DNA of 64,000 nt from Sediminispirochaeta sp964394395 (GCA_964394395.1 CAYMWV010000002.1:6128-70127), one strand, 5' to 3'. Positions 52,860-61,358 are shown, numbered from the stretch's first letter. Program-made: numbers and translations. Notes: generated by a model not told the origin, from the letters alone.

Positions 52860-53087
52860 TCATCGGGGATAGATGAAAGCAGTGGGTAACCTGCTTATGG
52901 CCGGACAACCACCCACAGCTGGACAGATGGTGAAAACCGACAGCCTATTGTACTCGAGAAACGTGTGGCAAATAGGATACATCAGTATGCTATAGTTTCA
53001 GCTTGAAAGATGTTAAACATCCCCTCTGTGTGTATAGGTATATTGTTACCAACTATAACATAATAATACTTTGAGGAATGGTGCACT
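52860..53087 (+). promoter_or_regulatory. Long structured 5' leader of aminomutase gene
   Basis: The 230-base leader contains pairings GTGGGT/ACCCAC (52882-52887 with 52911-52916), GCTG/CAGC (52918-52921 with 52941-52944) enclosing GGT-GAAA-ACC, and CCTATT/AATAGG (52944-52949 with 52971-52976). An inverted repeat TGTTA/TAACA (53044-53060) is near the 3' end. Length and nesting suggest a riboswitch or other cis-regulatory RNA; I do not recognise a known class. Confidence 0.4.
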
Positions 53088-54518
53088 ATGGAACAGAAAC
53101 AGTACAGAGCTTACTCAATCGGGAATCTTGACTCAATCCCTGAGGTCGGAAAGCTTTCAGGCTCTTTTTTGGAAAGGATGAGAGCAGTCGCAACGGTGCT
53201 CCCATTTCGGACCAACAACTATGTGACCGAAGAGCTTATCGACTGGTCTAAAATCCCCGCAGATCCCATCTTTCAGCTCACCTTTCCCCAACCGGGGATG
53301 CTCCATGAAGATGATATAAAAGCGATCGAGTCCCTGATCCGCCAGGGAGCTTCCAGGGAAAGGATAGACCGGGAAGTGTGGAGGATCCGGAGGAAGATGA
53401 ACCCCCACCCGGCGGGGCAACTGAAACTGAATGTCCCCAGGGAGGGGGGAGAAACCTTCCATGGAATGCAGCACAAATATGACGAAACGCTCCTTTTTTT
53501 CCCAAGCCAGGGGCAAACCTGCCACGCCTACTGCACATACTGCTTCCGGTGGGCCCAGTTTATTGGAATGGAAGAGTTGCGGATGGCAAGCATGGAGACC
53601 AAACCGCTGATCAGATACCTCAACAGCCACCCGGAAGTGACGGACCTGCTGATTACCGGAGGGGATCCGATGTTCATGAGAAGCACCCTTCTGCGGCGCT
53701 ATATCGAGCCAATTCTGAAAGCCCGGCCGGGGGGGCTAAAAACAATTCGAATCGGGACAAAATCCCTATCCTACTGGCCCTACCGCTTCACCACCGACAA
53801 GGATAGCGAAGATGTGCTGACCCTCTTCCGGGAAGTGGTAAATGCAGGATTTCATCTCGCAGTGATGGCCCACTTTACCCATATCCGGGAGCTTTCCACC
53901 GAAGCTGTTGCCTCAGCCATTGGGGCCATCCAGAGAACAGGGGCAGTCATCCGATGCCAATCTCCTGTGGTCCGACATATCAATGACAGCGCTGATATGT
54001 GGGCCCGAATGTGGCAGGAAGAGGTTGAGATGGGAATGGTCCCCTATTACATGTTTATCCCCAGAGACACCGGACCTAGGGACTACTTCAACATCCCCCT
54101 GGAGAGGGCGCTGAAGCTCTTTTCAGATGCTTACCGGCAGGTATCAGGCCTTGCCCGGACCGTCCGGGGGCCCAGTATGTCCGCAAAACCGGGAAAGATC
54201 CTGGTTGACGGGATAAGTCGAATAGGGGGGAAAAAATATTTCGTCCTGAAAGTAATCCAAGGACGAAATGCCTCCTGGGTAAACCGGGTCTTTTTCGCTG
54301 AATACGATCCGGAAGCGAGCTGGATCAGTGAACTGCACCCCGCCTTTGGAGAACGGCGCTTCTTTTTCGAAGAGGGCAACATCTATGGAGGAGCTCTGCA
54401 CAAGCCGGTCCGCAATGTTGCGGTAGATGTAAAGCCGGAAATGGAGTTAAGCTCCCCTGCAGCCCCTTTCAGGAACCCCCGATTCAAAAACCCAGAATGC
54501 AAAGAGTCCAACAACTGA
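53088..54518 (+). CDS. KamA-family radical SAM aminomutase
   Basis: 476 residues. CHAYCTYCFRW is the CxxxCxxC cluster motif, and TDLLITGGDPMFM the SAM-binding strand. The protein follows lysine 2,3-aminomutase in layout: N-terminal segment, barrel, and C-terminal region. The aromatic residue after the third cysteine and the unusual C-terminal half (SASWISELHP-like region near 410 onward) separate it from canonical KamA, whose motif reads CxxxCRHC. The substrate may therefore be another amino acid. GAGGA is about 10 bases before the ATG. It is expressed from a strong promoter behind a structured leader. Confidence 0.8.
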   Translation: MEQKQYRAYSIGNLDSIPEVGKLSGSFLERMRAVATVLPFRTNNYVTEELIDWSKIPADPIFQLTFPQPGMLHEDDIKAIESLIRQGASRERIDREVWRIRRKMNPHPAGQLKLNVPREGGETFHGMQHKYDETLLFFPSQGQTCHAYCTYCFRWAQFIGMEELRMASMETKPLIRYLNSHPEVTDLLITGGDPMFMRSTLLRRYIEPILKARPGGLKTIRIGTKSLSYWPYRFTTDKDSEDVLTLFREVVNAGFHLAVMAHFTHIRELSTEAVASAIGAIQRTGAVIRCQSPVVRHINDSADMWARMWQEEVEMGMVPYYMFIPRDTGPRDYFNIPLERALKLFSDAYRQVSGLARTVRGPSMSAKPGKILVDGISRIGGKKYFVLKVIQGRNASWVNRVFFAEYDPEASWISELHPAFGERRFFFEEGNIYGGALHKPVRNVAVDVKPEMELSSPAAPFRNPRFKNPECKESNN

Positions 54519-54566
54519 AAAAGAACAAATGAAATCGCATTCCAAACAGGGTAGCAGATTGAACGC

Positions 54567-54595
54567 TTGCAGAAGATTTCCTCCCCTCCTACAAT
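54567..54595 (+). promoter_or_regulatory. Promoter of GlpA-like/SdhB-like operon
   Basis: TTGCAG (54567-54572) and TACAAT (54590-54595), spacing 17, followed by GGGAGGGAG and the GTG start at 54619. Confidence 0.5.
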
Positions 54596-54618
54596 GACAG
54601 GAGTCGGGAGGGAGCAAG

Positions 54619-55881
54619 GTGAGCAGTGTCGCTAATGGAAAAGATCAAAAGCCGAGGATTGTGATAATCGGAGGCGGCGGATCCGGTGCTGCCACAGCCC
54701 GGGAACTTACCATGTTCGGTTATCGGCCCATGCTGATAGAACGGGATGAGTTGACCGCCGGCACCACCGGGCGGCACCACGGGCAGCTCCATTCAGGAGC
54801 CCGGTACGCCCTGGGGGATCGGGAGATTGCCCGGGAGTGCCTGGAGGAGACAGAGGTGTTGAGGCGTATTGCTCCGGGACTAATTGAAGATAACGGTGGG
54901 CTCTTTGTAGCGGTGAAGGATGAGGAGATGGAGTTTGCCTCCCCCTTCTGTGGAGCGTGCGAGGGGGCAGGAATCGAGACCCGAAGGGTAAGTGGGGAGG
55001 AGGCACGGCAGCTGGAGCCGGCCCTCTCCGAAAGGGTAAAGGGGGGCGTATTGATCCCTGCGGACGCCTCCTTCGACGCCTACCGGCTCCCCTTGGCCTT
55101 CTTTTCCGCTGCAATGAACTCGGGAGCGAGAATCTACCGCTTTGCAAAGGCGACAGAGATTGAGCTTTCCGGCGGAAGGGTACAGGCCCTTCATCTGGAA
55201 GACCGAATCAATGGAAAAAGCAGGCGACTGGAAGCGGATGTGATAATAAATGCCGGCGGCCCCTGGGTGGGCGAGATTGCCGCCCTTGGAGGGGTGAACA
55301 TGGAGGTAACCCCCAGCCCGGGAACCATGGTGGCGGTAAAGGGGCGGCTGGTAAAGCGGGTGATAAGCCGATTGCGTCCCCCGGACGACGGGGACATCAT
55401 TGTTCCTCAGCGGGACTTCTCCATAATCGGCTCCACCCAGCGAATCACCAAAACCCCCGACAGTATAAAGACCAATACTCCCGCCCCAGGCGACCGGGAA
55501 CTGCTCTTAGACTACGCAGATGAGATGGTCCCCTCCTTTTCGTCGGCTCCCTTCCGGGCTGCCTGGAGCGCCGCCCGCCCTTTGGCGAAGGAGGCGGGAG
55601 AACTTGCAGCAGCGAGGGCCCTCTCCCGGGATTTTGTCTGTGTTCATCACCGGGAAGTGGGGGCTGCAGGGTTTTTCAGCATGGTGGGGGGAAAAGCGAC
55701 GGTACTGCGGGCCATGGGAGCGGAAACGGCCCTCCTGGTCCACCGCTACCTGGCCGGAAGGGAAGGGAAAGAGCTTGAACAGGAAGTGGCAAACCGGTCG
55801 AAAAAGGAAATTCTCCCTCCATACAGAAGTTTTTATTCCCTGTTTCACCGATTGGAGAGAGAGAGGAGCCTGACATGGTAG
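54619..55881 (+). CDS. GlpA-like FAD-dependent dehydrogenase
   Basis: 420 residues, DAO/GlpA flavoprotein family. VIIGGGGSGAATARELTMFG binds FAD, and TTGRHHGQLHSGARYALGD is the block typical of anaerobic glycerol-3-phosphate dehydrogenase subunit A. The C-terminal [2Fe-2S]/BFD domain of E. coli GlpA is missing. It probably oxidises glycerol-3-phosphate or a related 2-hydroxy acid. The GTG start has GGGAGGGAG ahead. It overlaps the SdhB-like gene by 7 bases, so electrons likely pass to that iron-sulfur protein. Confidence 0.8.
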   Translation: MSSVANGKDQKPRIVIIGGGGSGAATARELTMFGYRPMLIERDELTAGTTGRHHGQLHSGARYALGDREIARECLEETEVLRRIAPGLIEDNGGLFVAVKDEEMEFASPFCGACEGAGIETRRVSGEEARQLEPALSERVKGGVLIPADASFDAYRLPLAFFSAAMNSGARIYRFAKATEIELSGGRVQALHLEDRINGKSRRLEADVIINAGGPWVGEIAALGGVNMEVTPSPGTMVAVKGRLVKRVISRLRPPDDGDIIVPQRDFSIIGSTQRITKTPDSIKTNTPAPGDRELLLDYADEMVPSFSSAPFRAAWSAARPLAKEAGELAAARALSRDFVCVHHREVGAAGFFSMVGGKATVLRAMGAETALLVHRYLAGREGKELEQEVANRSKKEILPPYRSFYSLFHRLERERSLTW

Positions 55882-56699
55882 AAAAAAAGCGGGTGGCGCT
55901 AATGCTTCGGGTAAAACGGGAGAATGCGAGGGAGCCCCACGGGGGCCAGCTGGATCAGTTCCAGTTAGAAAGCGATAGTGAGAGCACTGTCCTGGACCTG
56001 CTTATGGAGGCCGGAGTACTTGATCAGAGCCTTCTCTTCCGCCACTCCTGCCACCACGGCTCCTGCGGCACCTGCGCCTGTATCATCAATGGAAAGGAGC
56101 GGCTCGCCTGCAGGACCCTGGTAGGAGAGCTTCTGGAAGACGATAAAGCTGCAAACCCACCGGTAATTGAAGTAGCTCCTTTGAAAGGCTTCCGGGTGAT
56201 AAAGGACCTGGTCTATGACCCTTCCGGGATGTTCGACAAGATTGATGTTGAGTGGTCCTACCTGACAGCATACCAGCACCAGAACCATCACCATGACAAT
56301 CACCACCACGACCACAGCGGAAAAAAGTTTGAAAGCTGCATAGAGTGCGGGGCATGCATCTCCGCCTGCCCGGTAATTGCACCTCTTCAGAAGCTCTCCG
56401 TTTCAAATGAGGTAAACCCATTCCAGGGCCCCGCCCCCCTGGCGATGCTCCACCGGCAGCTGGAGGAGCTGGATANNNNNNNNNNNNNNNNNNNNNNNNN
56501 NNNNNNNNNNNNNNNNNNNNNNNNNNNNNNNNNNNNNNNNNNNNNNNNNNNNNNNNNNNNNNNNNNNNNNNNNNNCCAGGCCGCAAGAGCAGATGGAGCT
56601 GCCGCCTGCCAGCGTCACATAGAGTGCAGCCGGGTATGTCCCCAGAATGTGGCCCCCGCCAGGCGGATCCAGCAGCTTAAAAACCTCCTGGGCATATAG
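55875..56699 (+). CDS. SdhB/FrdB-like iron-sulfur protein (contains gap)
   Basis: Three clusters are predicted: [2Fe-2S] from SCHHGSCGTCACIINGKERL, then CIECGACISACP and, after the gap, CQRHIECSRVCP for [4Fe-4S]/[3Fe-4S], the usual plan of fumarate reductase or succinate dehydrogenase subunit B. An unusual histidine-rich loop, HQNHHHDNHHHDHSGKK, lies just before the second cluster (about residues 135-152). Residues across 56476-56575 are unknown because of 100 N, so length is uncertain. The partner encoded upstream is GlpA-like rather than SdhA-like, and no membrane-anchor gene follows. Confidence 0.85.
   Translation: MVEKKRVALMLRVKRENAREPHGGQLDQFQLESDSESTVLDLLMEAGVLDQSLLFRHSCHHGSCGTCACIINGKERLACRTLVGELLEDDKAANPPVIEVAPLKGFRVIKDLVYDPSGMFDKIDVEWSYLTAYQHQNHHHDNHHHDHSGKKFESCIECGACISACPVIAPLQKLSVSNEVNPFQGPAPLAMLHRQLEELDXXXXXXXXXXXXXXXXXXXXXXXXXXXXXXXXXXQAARADGAAACQRHIECSRVCPQNVAPARRIQQLKNLLGI
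56476..56575. other. Assembly gap (100 N) within SdhB-like gene
   Basis: Exactly 100 N between the second and third cluster motifs; the size is a placeholder. Confidence 0.98.
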
Positions 56700-56713
56700 T
56701 ACAGGCACCGGGG

Positions 56714-56768
56714 CCCCCGGAGTTCGGCACTTCCCCCGGAGTTCGTTACTCCCCCGAAGTTCGTTACT
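56714..56768 (+). repeat. Three 18-19-base direct repeats
   Basis: CCCCCGGAGTTCGGCACTT (56714-56732), CCCCCGGAGTTCGTTACT (56733-56750) and CCCCCGAAGTTCGTTACT (56751-56768) are adjacent, between the SdhB-like gene and oadG. The rest of the 190-base interval holds no clear promoter. Confidence 0.75.
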
Positions 56769-56890
56769 TTAGGCACAAATTAGATGCCATTGAGCACAAA
56801 GGGACTTCACAAAAAAAATAGATGTGTTACTCTATCTATCTCCCGGTAACAGATGCATCCGGGAAGGACGCTATTTTTAAGGAGTGGAGT

Positions 56891-57109
56891 GTGATTGAAC
56901 AAGGTTTAACACTCATGATTGTGGGTATGGCAGTGGTATTTGTTCTTCTTCTACTGCTGGTATACGTAATGAAGCTACTCTCGTTTGTGGTGCAGAGGTT
57001 TTTTCCCGAAAAAGAGGAAGAGACAAGATCGGCTGCCCAAAATGCACAAAGTGGAGAGTCCGAGCTTATAGCTGCTGTCGCCGCAGCTGCAGCGTACCAC
57101 AATCGATAG
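56891..57109 (+). CDS. oadG: Oxaloacetate decarboxylase gamma subunit
   Basis: About 72 residues. One membrane helix (LMIVGMAVVFVLLLLLVYVM) and a charged linker (FFPEKEEETRS), as in OadG, which anchors the alpha to the beta subunit. I chose GTG 56891, giving MIEQGLTLMIVGM, because AAGGAGTGGAG precedes it; the frame is open upstream without family similarity. It is first in oadG-oadA-oadB. Confidence 0.85.
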   Translation: MIEQGLTLMIVGMAVVFVLLLLLVYVMKLLSFVVQRFFPEKEEETRSAAQNAQSGESELIAAVAAAAAYHNR

Positions 57110-57148
57110 AAAAGAGAAATCATAGAGAAATCAAGAAGAGGGTTTGCC

Positions 57149-59042
57149 ATGAAGAAGCGTATAGATTTTATGATTACGGCATTTCGGGATGGTTTTCAGT
57201 CCGTCTATGGAGCCAGAGTACTTACCAGGGATTTCCTTCCGGCGGTAGAAGCTGCTGTGGAAGCGGGGATCGATCACTTCGAGGCAGGAGGGGGAGCCCG
57301 TTTTCAGAGCCTCTATTTCTACTGCAACGAAGACGCCTTTGAGATGATGGACCAGTTCCGTCAAGCCGCAGGGCCGGAGGCTAACCTGCAGACCCTGGCC
57401 CGGGGGGTAAACGTGGTGGGGTTAGATAGCCAACCCCGGGACATTATCAAGCTCCACGCGAAGATGTTTGCCAAGCACGGCATCAGTACCATCCGGAACT
57501 TTGACGCCCTGAACGACGTAAACAACCTCACCTACTCGGGAGAGTGTATCGTCAACGCCGGATTGAAGCACGAGGTGTGCGTCACCATGATGGAGCTTCC
57601 TCCTGGAGCAGAAGGAGCCCACACCCCTGAGTTCTACATGGGGGTTTTGAAGCAGATCCTCGATGGGGGCATCAAGTTTGACAGCGTCTGTTTCAAAGAC
57701 GCTTCAGGAACCAGCGTTCCCCACAAAGTATTTGAGACAATCAAGCAGGCCCGGGCGATGCTTGGGGCAGATACCCGGATTGTCTTCCACAGCCACGAGA
57801 CCGCCGGAACCAGTATTATCGGCTACAAGGCTGCCATCGAAGCTGGAGCAAATCAGATCGACCTCTCCATGGCTCCTGCTTCGGGAGGAACCTGTCAGCC
57901 CGACATCATCACCATGTGGCACGCCCTTCGGGGTACGGAGTACGATCTTGGGATCGATATCAAAAAGGTCATGAAGGCGGAAGAGGTGTTCAAACAGTGC
58001 ATGAAGGATTACTATATGCCCCCGGAGGCGAAGGCAGTGGAACCGTTAATGCCCTTCAGCCCCATGCCCGGAGGCGCCCTTACGGCCAACACCCAGATGA
58101 TGCGGGACAACGGCATCCTGGACCGGTACGATGAAGTCGCAACTGCTATGAGCGAAGTTGTAATGCGGGGTGGTTATGGAACCAGCGTCACTCCGGTGAG
58201 CCAGTTTTACTTCCAGCAAGCCTTCAACAACGTGATGATCGGTCCCTGGAAGAAGATTGCCGAGGGTTACGGGAAGATGGTCCTGGGCTACTTCGGGAAA
58301 ACTCCGGTGGAGCCGGATGCGGAAATTGTAAAACTCGCCTCTCAACAGCTTGAACTGGAACCCACCACCCGGATGGTAGTAGACATCAATGATGAGGACG
58401 AGAACAGGGGAATAAAGGCCGCCACAGCTATGCTGAAAAAAGCGGACCTTCCTGTTAATGATGAGAACATCTTCATCGCCGCCACCTGTAAAGAGAAGGG
58501 CGTCCAGTACCTGAAGGGTGAGGCGAAGGTGAATGTCCGGAAGATTGACCCCCAGGAGACCAAAAAAGAGGCGNNNNNNNNNNNNNNNNNNNNNNNNNNN
58601 NNNNNNNNNNNNNNNNNNNNNNNNNNNNNNNNNNNNNNNNNNNNNNNNNNNNNNNNNNNNNNNNNNNNNNNNNGGGGCCGGGGCCAAAGGAAACTACACC
58701 GTAACTGTGGGGAACAAGAAATTCAACGTCACCCTGGAAGGGAACAGCGCCGTGGTCAACGGGAAGAACTACACCGTTGATGTGGCCGCCGGTGGCGCAT
58801 CCGCTGAAGCTGCGGGTGGAACCGGAGAGGGAGAGAAGGTAGAAGCTCCCATGCCGGGACTCATCCTCCGACTGGAGAAGTCGGTGGGCGACTCGGTTGA
58901 TGAGGGGGAGCTCATCATGGTTATGGAAGCGATGAAGATGGAAACCGAGATCCACGCCCCCAAGGCCGGAACCATCACCGATATTCCGGTAAAACAGGGG
59001 GATCAGATGAAAGCCGGGGAGACCCTGGCGGTCATCGCCTAA
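57149..59042 (+). CDS. oadA: Oxaloacetate decarboxylase alpha subunit (contains gap)
   Basis: The carboxyltransferase barrel (57149-58573) begins FMITAFRDGFQSVYGARVLT and contains CFKDASGTSVPHKVFE and FHSHETAGTS; its metal and lysine ligands are visible. After 100 N the C-terminal biotinyl domain has LIMVMEAMKMETEIHAP with the biotinylated lysine of AMKM. The two parts are in different frames in this sequence only because the N run is of arbitrary length. The gap falls in the Ala/Pro linker. The subunit moves CO2 from oxaloacetate to biotin before Na+-coupled release by OadB. The ATG is preceded by AGAGGG. Confidence 0.92.
58574..58673. other. Assembly gap (100 N) within oadA
   Basis: Exactly 100 N at the position of the low-complexity linker before the biotinyl domain. 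Confidence 0.98.
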
Positions 59043-59057
59043 GGAAGTGAGGTTTAT

Positions 59058-60215
59058 ATGAATTTAGGAAACGCACTGCACAAACTCTGGCTATCCACAG
59101 GTTTAATCAACTTTGAGATTGGCCAGATTGTTATGATTTTGATAGGTTGTCTCCTCATCTTTCTGGCCATCAGCAAGAAGTTTGAACCCCTTCTCCTGCT
59201 ACCAATAGGCTTTGGAGGGATTCTGTCCAATATCCCCCTGGCGGGAATCGCAGGAGAGGCCGGCTTTATTGGTATGATCTATGCTGTTGGAATTGATACC
59301 GGGATCTTCCCCCTCCTCATTTTTATGGGGGTGGGGGCGATGACCGATTTCGGTCCCCTCCTTGCCAATCCCAAGACCGCACTCCTGGGAGCGGCAGCCC
59401 AGTTTGGTATCTTTACCACCCTTCTCGGAGCCCTTGCTTTGGGCCTGTTGCCCGGTTTCGAGTTTAACCTATCCGATGCAGCGGCCATTGGCATTATCGG
59501 CGGGGCCGATGGACCCACATCGATCTTTCTGGCAAGCCAGTTATCTCCCAGGCTGCTGGGAGCCATAGCGGTGGCGGCTTACAGCTACATGGCCCTGGTG
59601 CCCATCATCCAGCCCCCAATTATGAAACTCTTTACCACCAAAGAGGAGCGGATGATCAAGATGGAACAGCTGCGCCCGGTGACCAAGCGGGAGAAGATCC
59701 TCTTTCCTTTGGCGGTTCTGGGAATCTGCATCATCCTGCTGCCCAGCGCCACTCCGCTGATCGGTATGCTGATGTTCGGAAACCTCCTTAAGGAGAGCAT
59801 GGTGACCGATCGGCTCAGTAATGCTGCGCAGAACGAGCTGATGAACATCACCACCATCTTTCTGGGACTCACCGTCGGATCGCAGCTGCAGGCTGATAAG
59901 TTCCTCAACGTGGAGACCCTGGGGATTCTGATCCTTGGGCTGCTTGCCTTCTCTATCGGAACCGCTATGGGGGTACTCCTTGCAAAATTGATGAACAAGC
60001 TAAGCAAAAAGCATCCCATCAACCCCCTTATCGGCGCCGCCGGCGTCTCCGCAGTTCCCATGGCCGCCCGGGTAGTTAACAAGGTGGGCAAGGATGCCAA
60101 TCCCCAAAACTACCTGCTGATGCACGCCATGGGACCCAATGTGGCCGGGGTGATCGGCTCTGCGGTAGCCGCCGGGGTTTTGCTCTCCATCGTTCCTACC
60201 ATTATGGGGAGTTAG
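59058..60215 (+). CDS. oadB: Oxaloacetate decarboxylase beta subunit (Na+ pump)
   Basis: 385 residues with about nine to eleven membrane segments. Signature blocks of the family are present: LLANPKTALLGAAAQFGIF, IIGGADGPTSIFLASQLSP with its conserved acidic residue, and NPLIGAAGVSAVPMAARVVN. It decarboxylates carboxybiotin and exports Na+. The gene starts 15 bases after oadA. Confidence 0.96.
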   Translation: MNLGNALHKLWLSTGLINFEIGQIVMILIGCLLIFLAISKKFEPLLLLPIGFGGILSNIPLAGIAGEAGFIGMIYAVGIDTGIFPLLIFMGVGAMTDFGPLLANPKTALLGAAAQFGIFTTLLGALALGLLPGFEFNLSDAAAIGIIGGADGPTSIFLASQLSPRLLGAIAVAAYSYMALVPIIQPPIMKLFTTKEERMIKMEQLRPVTKREKILFPLAVLGICIILLPSATPLIGMLMFGNLLKESMVTDRLSNAAQNELMNITTIFLGLTVGSQLQADKFLNVETLGILILGLLAFSIGTAMGVLLAKLMNKLSKKHPINPLIGAAGVSAVPMAARVVNKVGKDANPQNYLLMHAMGPNVAGVIGSAVAAGVLLSIVPTIMGS

Positions 60216-60259
60216 ACATTGACTATTCCCCGAACTCATGCTCCGCCCCGTATGCAGCT

Positions 60260-60757
60260 CTAGAGGAAGAGCACCCCCAGCACCCCCCCGGCAAGGATGT
60301 AAAAGACCGGCTAGGCCCGAAACTTCCAGTAGACGAGGGAAAGAACTGCGAAGATCAGCAGGGCCGGCAAGCCGATCCAGCCGGGTTCCGGGAAGCGTTC
60401 CCAGACAAGCACTCCGTTGGTAAAGACAAACCAGGCCGCTGCAGCTATGAGACCCGTTGCGGTGGGGCGCAGCCCTGAAAGCAGGTTTCGCACCAGGGGA
60501 CGCTCTGCGTAGCTGTAGAGAAACCGGGCAATGATCATGATGATGACGAGGCTGGGGGCCACCATCCCTGCCGTTGCAGCCAGGGATCCGGGGAAGGAAG
60601 CGGCCTTGAAGCCCGCATAGGTTGCCATATTGATACCGATTGGCCCCGGGGTGGACTGACTCACCGCCAGCATGTCGATAAACTCTCCGCCGGTCACCCA
60701 GCCTCCATCCACCAGGGTCTCCCGCAACAGGGGAATCGCCGCAAGTCCTCACCCCCC
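60260..60757 (-). pseudogene. chrA: Chromate transporter (short ChrA, second gene), truncated with internal stop
   Basis: The minus-strand frame begins at a truncated GLAAIPLLRETLVDGGW and continues with MLAVSQSTPGPIGINMATYA and LRPTATGLIAAAAWFVF, the pattern of the CHR family. The usual first 25 residues are replaced by the end of the other chrA fragment through a run of six G (60757-60752). Near the end, WKFRA is followed by TAG (60313-60311) and then PVFYILAGGVLGVLFL to a second stop at 60260, so the original protein probably continued through this codon. Confidence 0.7.
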
Positions 60758-61106
60758 GAAAAGCCCTCTCCATGATCGGCACCTCCCGGATCCGGCCAAA
60801 GAAGAGGGCGATGGCGGTAATGATAATCAGGGAGGGTCCCACCATCCCGAGGGTGGCGGCCAGGGCCCCGGCTATCCCCCTGCGGCGAAAACCGACGAAG
60901 GTGGCGGTATTGATGGCAATAATCCCCGGAGTCGCCTGGGCGATGGCGTAAAAATCAATCAGCTCCTCATCGCTGAGCCAGTGGCGGCTCTCCACCATCT
61001 CCCAGATCGGAAGAGCACACGTCTGAACACCCCCGCCGATGGAGAAGAGGCCAATGCGGAAGAAAATGGAGAAGAGTTGGATCAGTTCTTTCAAAAAAGG
61101 GTTCAA
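60752..61106 (-). pseudogene. chrA: Chromate transporter (short ChrA, first gene), truncated and adapter-disrupted
   Basis: A TTG at 61106 with GGGAGG 5 bases upstream starts LNPFLKELIQLFSIFFRIGLF, and HWLSDEELIDFYAIAQATPG and MVGPSLIIITAIALFF follow as in CHR proteins. Between them, right after FSIGGG, 8-9 residues are replaced by translated Illumina adapter (61004-61028). After MERAFRG the frame joins the second chrA fragment, so about the last 80 residues are missing. The two short ChrA proteins normally function as a heterodimeric exporter. Confidence 0.7.
61004..61028 (+). other. Illumina adapter sequence in assembly
   Basis: AGATCGGAAGAGC continuing into ACACGTCTGAAC, the start of the standard TruSeq read adapter, is embedded in the contig inside chrA. 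Translation gives VQTCALPI, a common contamination signature. Confidence 0.97.
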
Positions 61107-61209
61107 GGCGACCTCCCGACAGTTGCGGCCACAGCCTAACCCGGGGAGGCGGTTTGTGTACAGGCTTTCAGGAAAACGGGCTCTTCCCTTGGTCCGTATA
61201 CCTTGGTAA

Positions 61210-61341
61210 TTCAGGCCGTCCCGCAACATTAATCCCACTGAATCGAGGCTGTCCAAACCACCATATATGGTGCTATTACAATTCTATCACCACTATATGT
61301 AGCGTGTCTAGTACTCCGGTGAGGTTACGGGACAGCCTCAA
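61210..61341. mobile_element. MITE-like element with imperfect inverted ends
   Basis: The left end TTCAGGCCGTCCCGCAACAT and the reverse complement of the right end, TTGAGGCTGTCCCGTAACCT, agree at 16 of 20 positions. The 132-base interior has no gene but includes CACCATATATGGTG (61259-61272), a perfect palindrome, and another GAGGCTGTCC at 61245. Ends of this type are common among IS families, so a miniature derivative is plausible. No target duplication was identified. Confidence 0.45.
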
Positions 61342-61358
61342 TCAGAAGCTTAACTGTT

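Noticed and set aside
52860..52990. Cobalamin or lysine riboswitch in the aminomutase leader
   Set aside because: A GGTGAAAACC segment recalls the cobalamin core, but the B12 box and other conserved elements are missing, and lysine-riboswitch motifs are absent.
57149..59042. Apparent frameshift in oadA
   Set aside because: The change of frame falls exactly on a 100-N placeholder of arbitrary length, so it is not evidence of a frameshift.
60311..60313. TAG in chrA as a recoded amino acid
   Set aside because: The gene is otherwise broken by a deletion junction and adapter sequence; a nonsense change or error is simpler.
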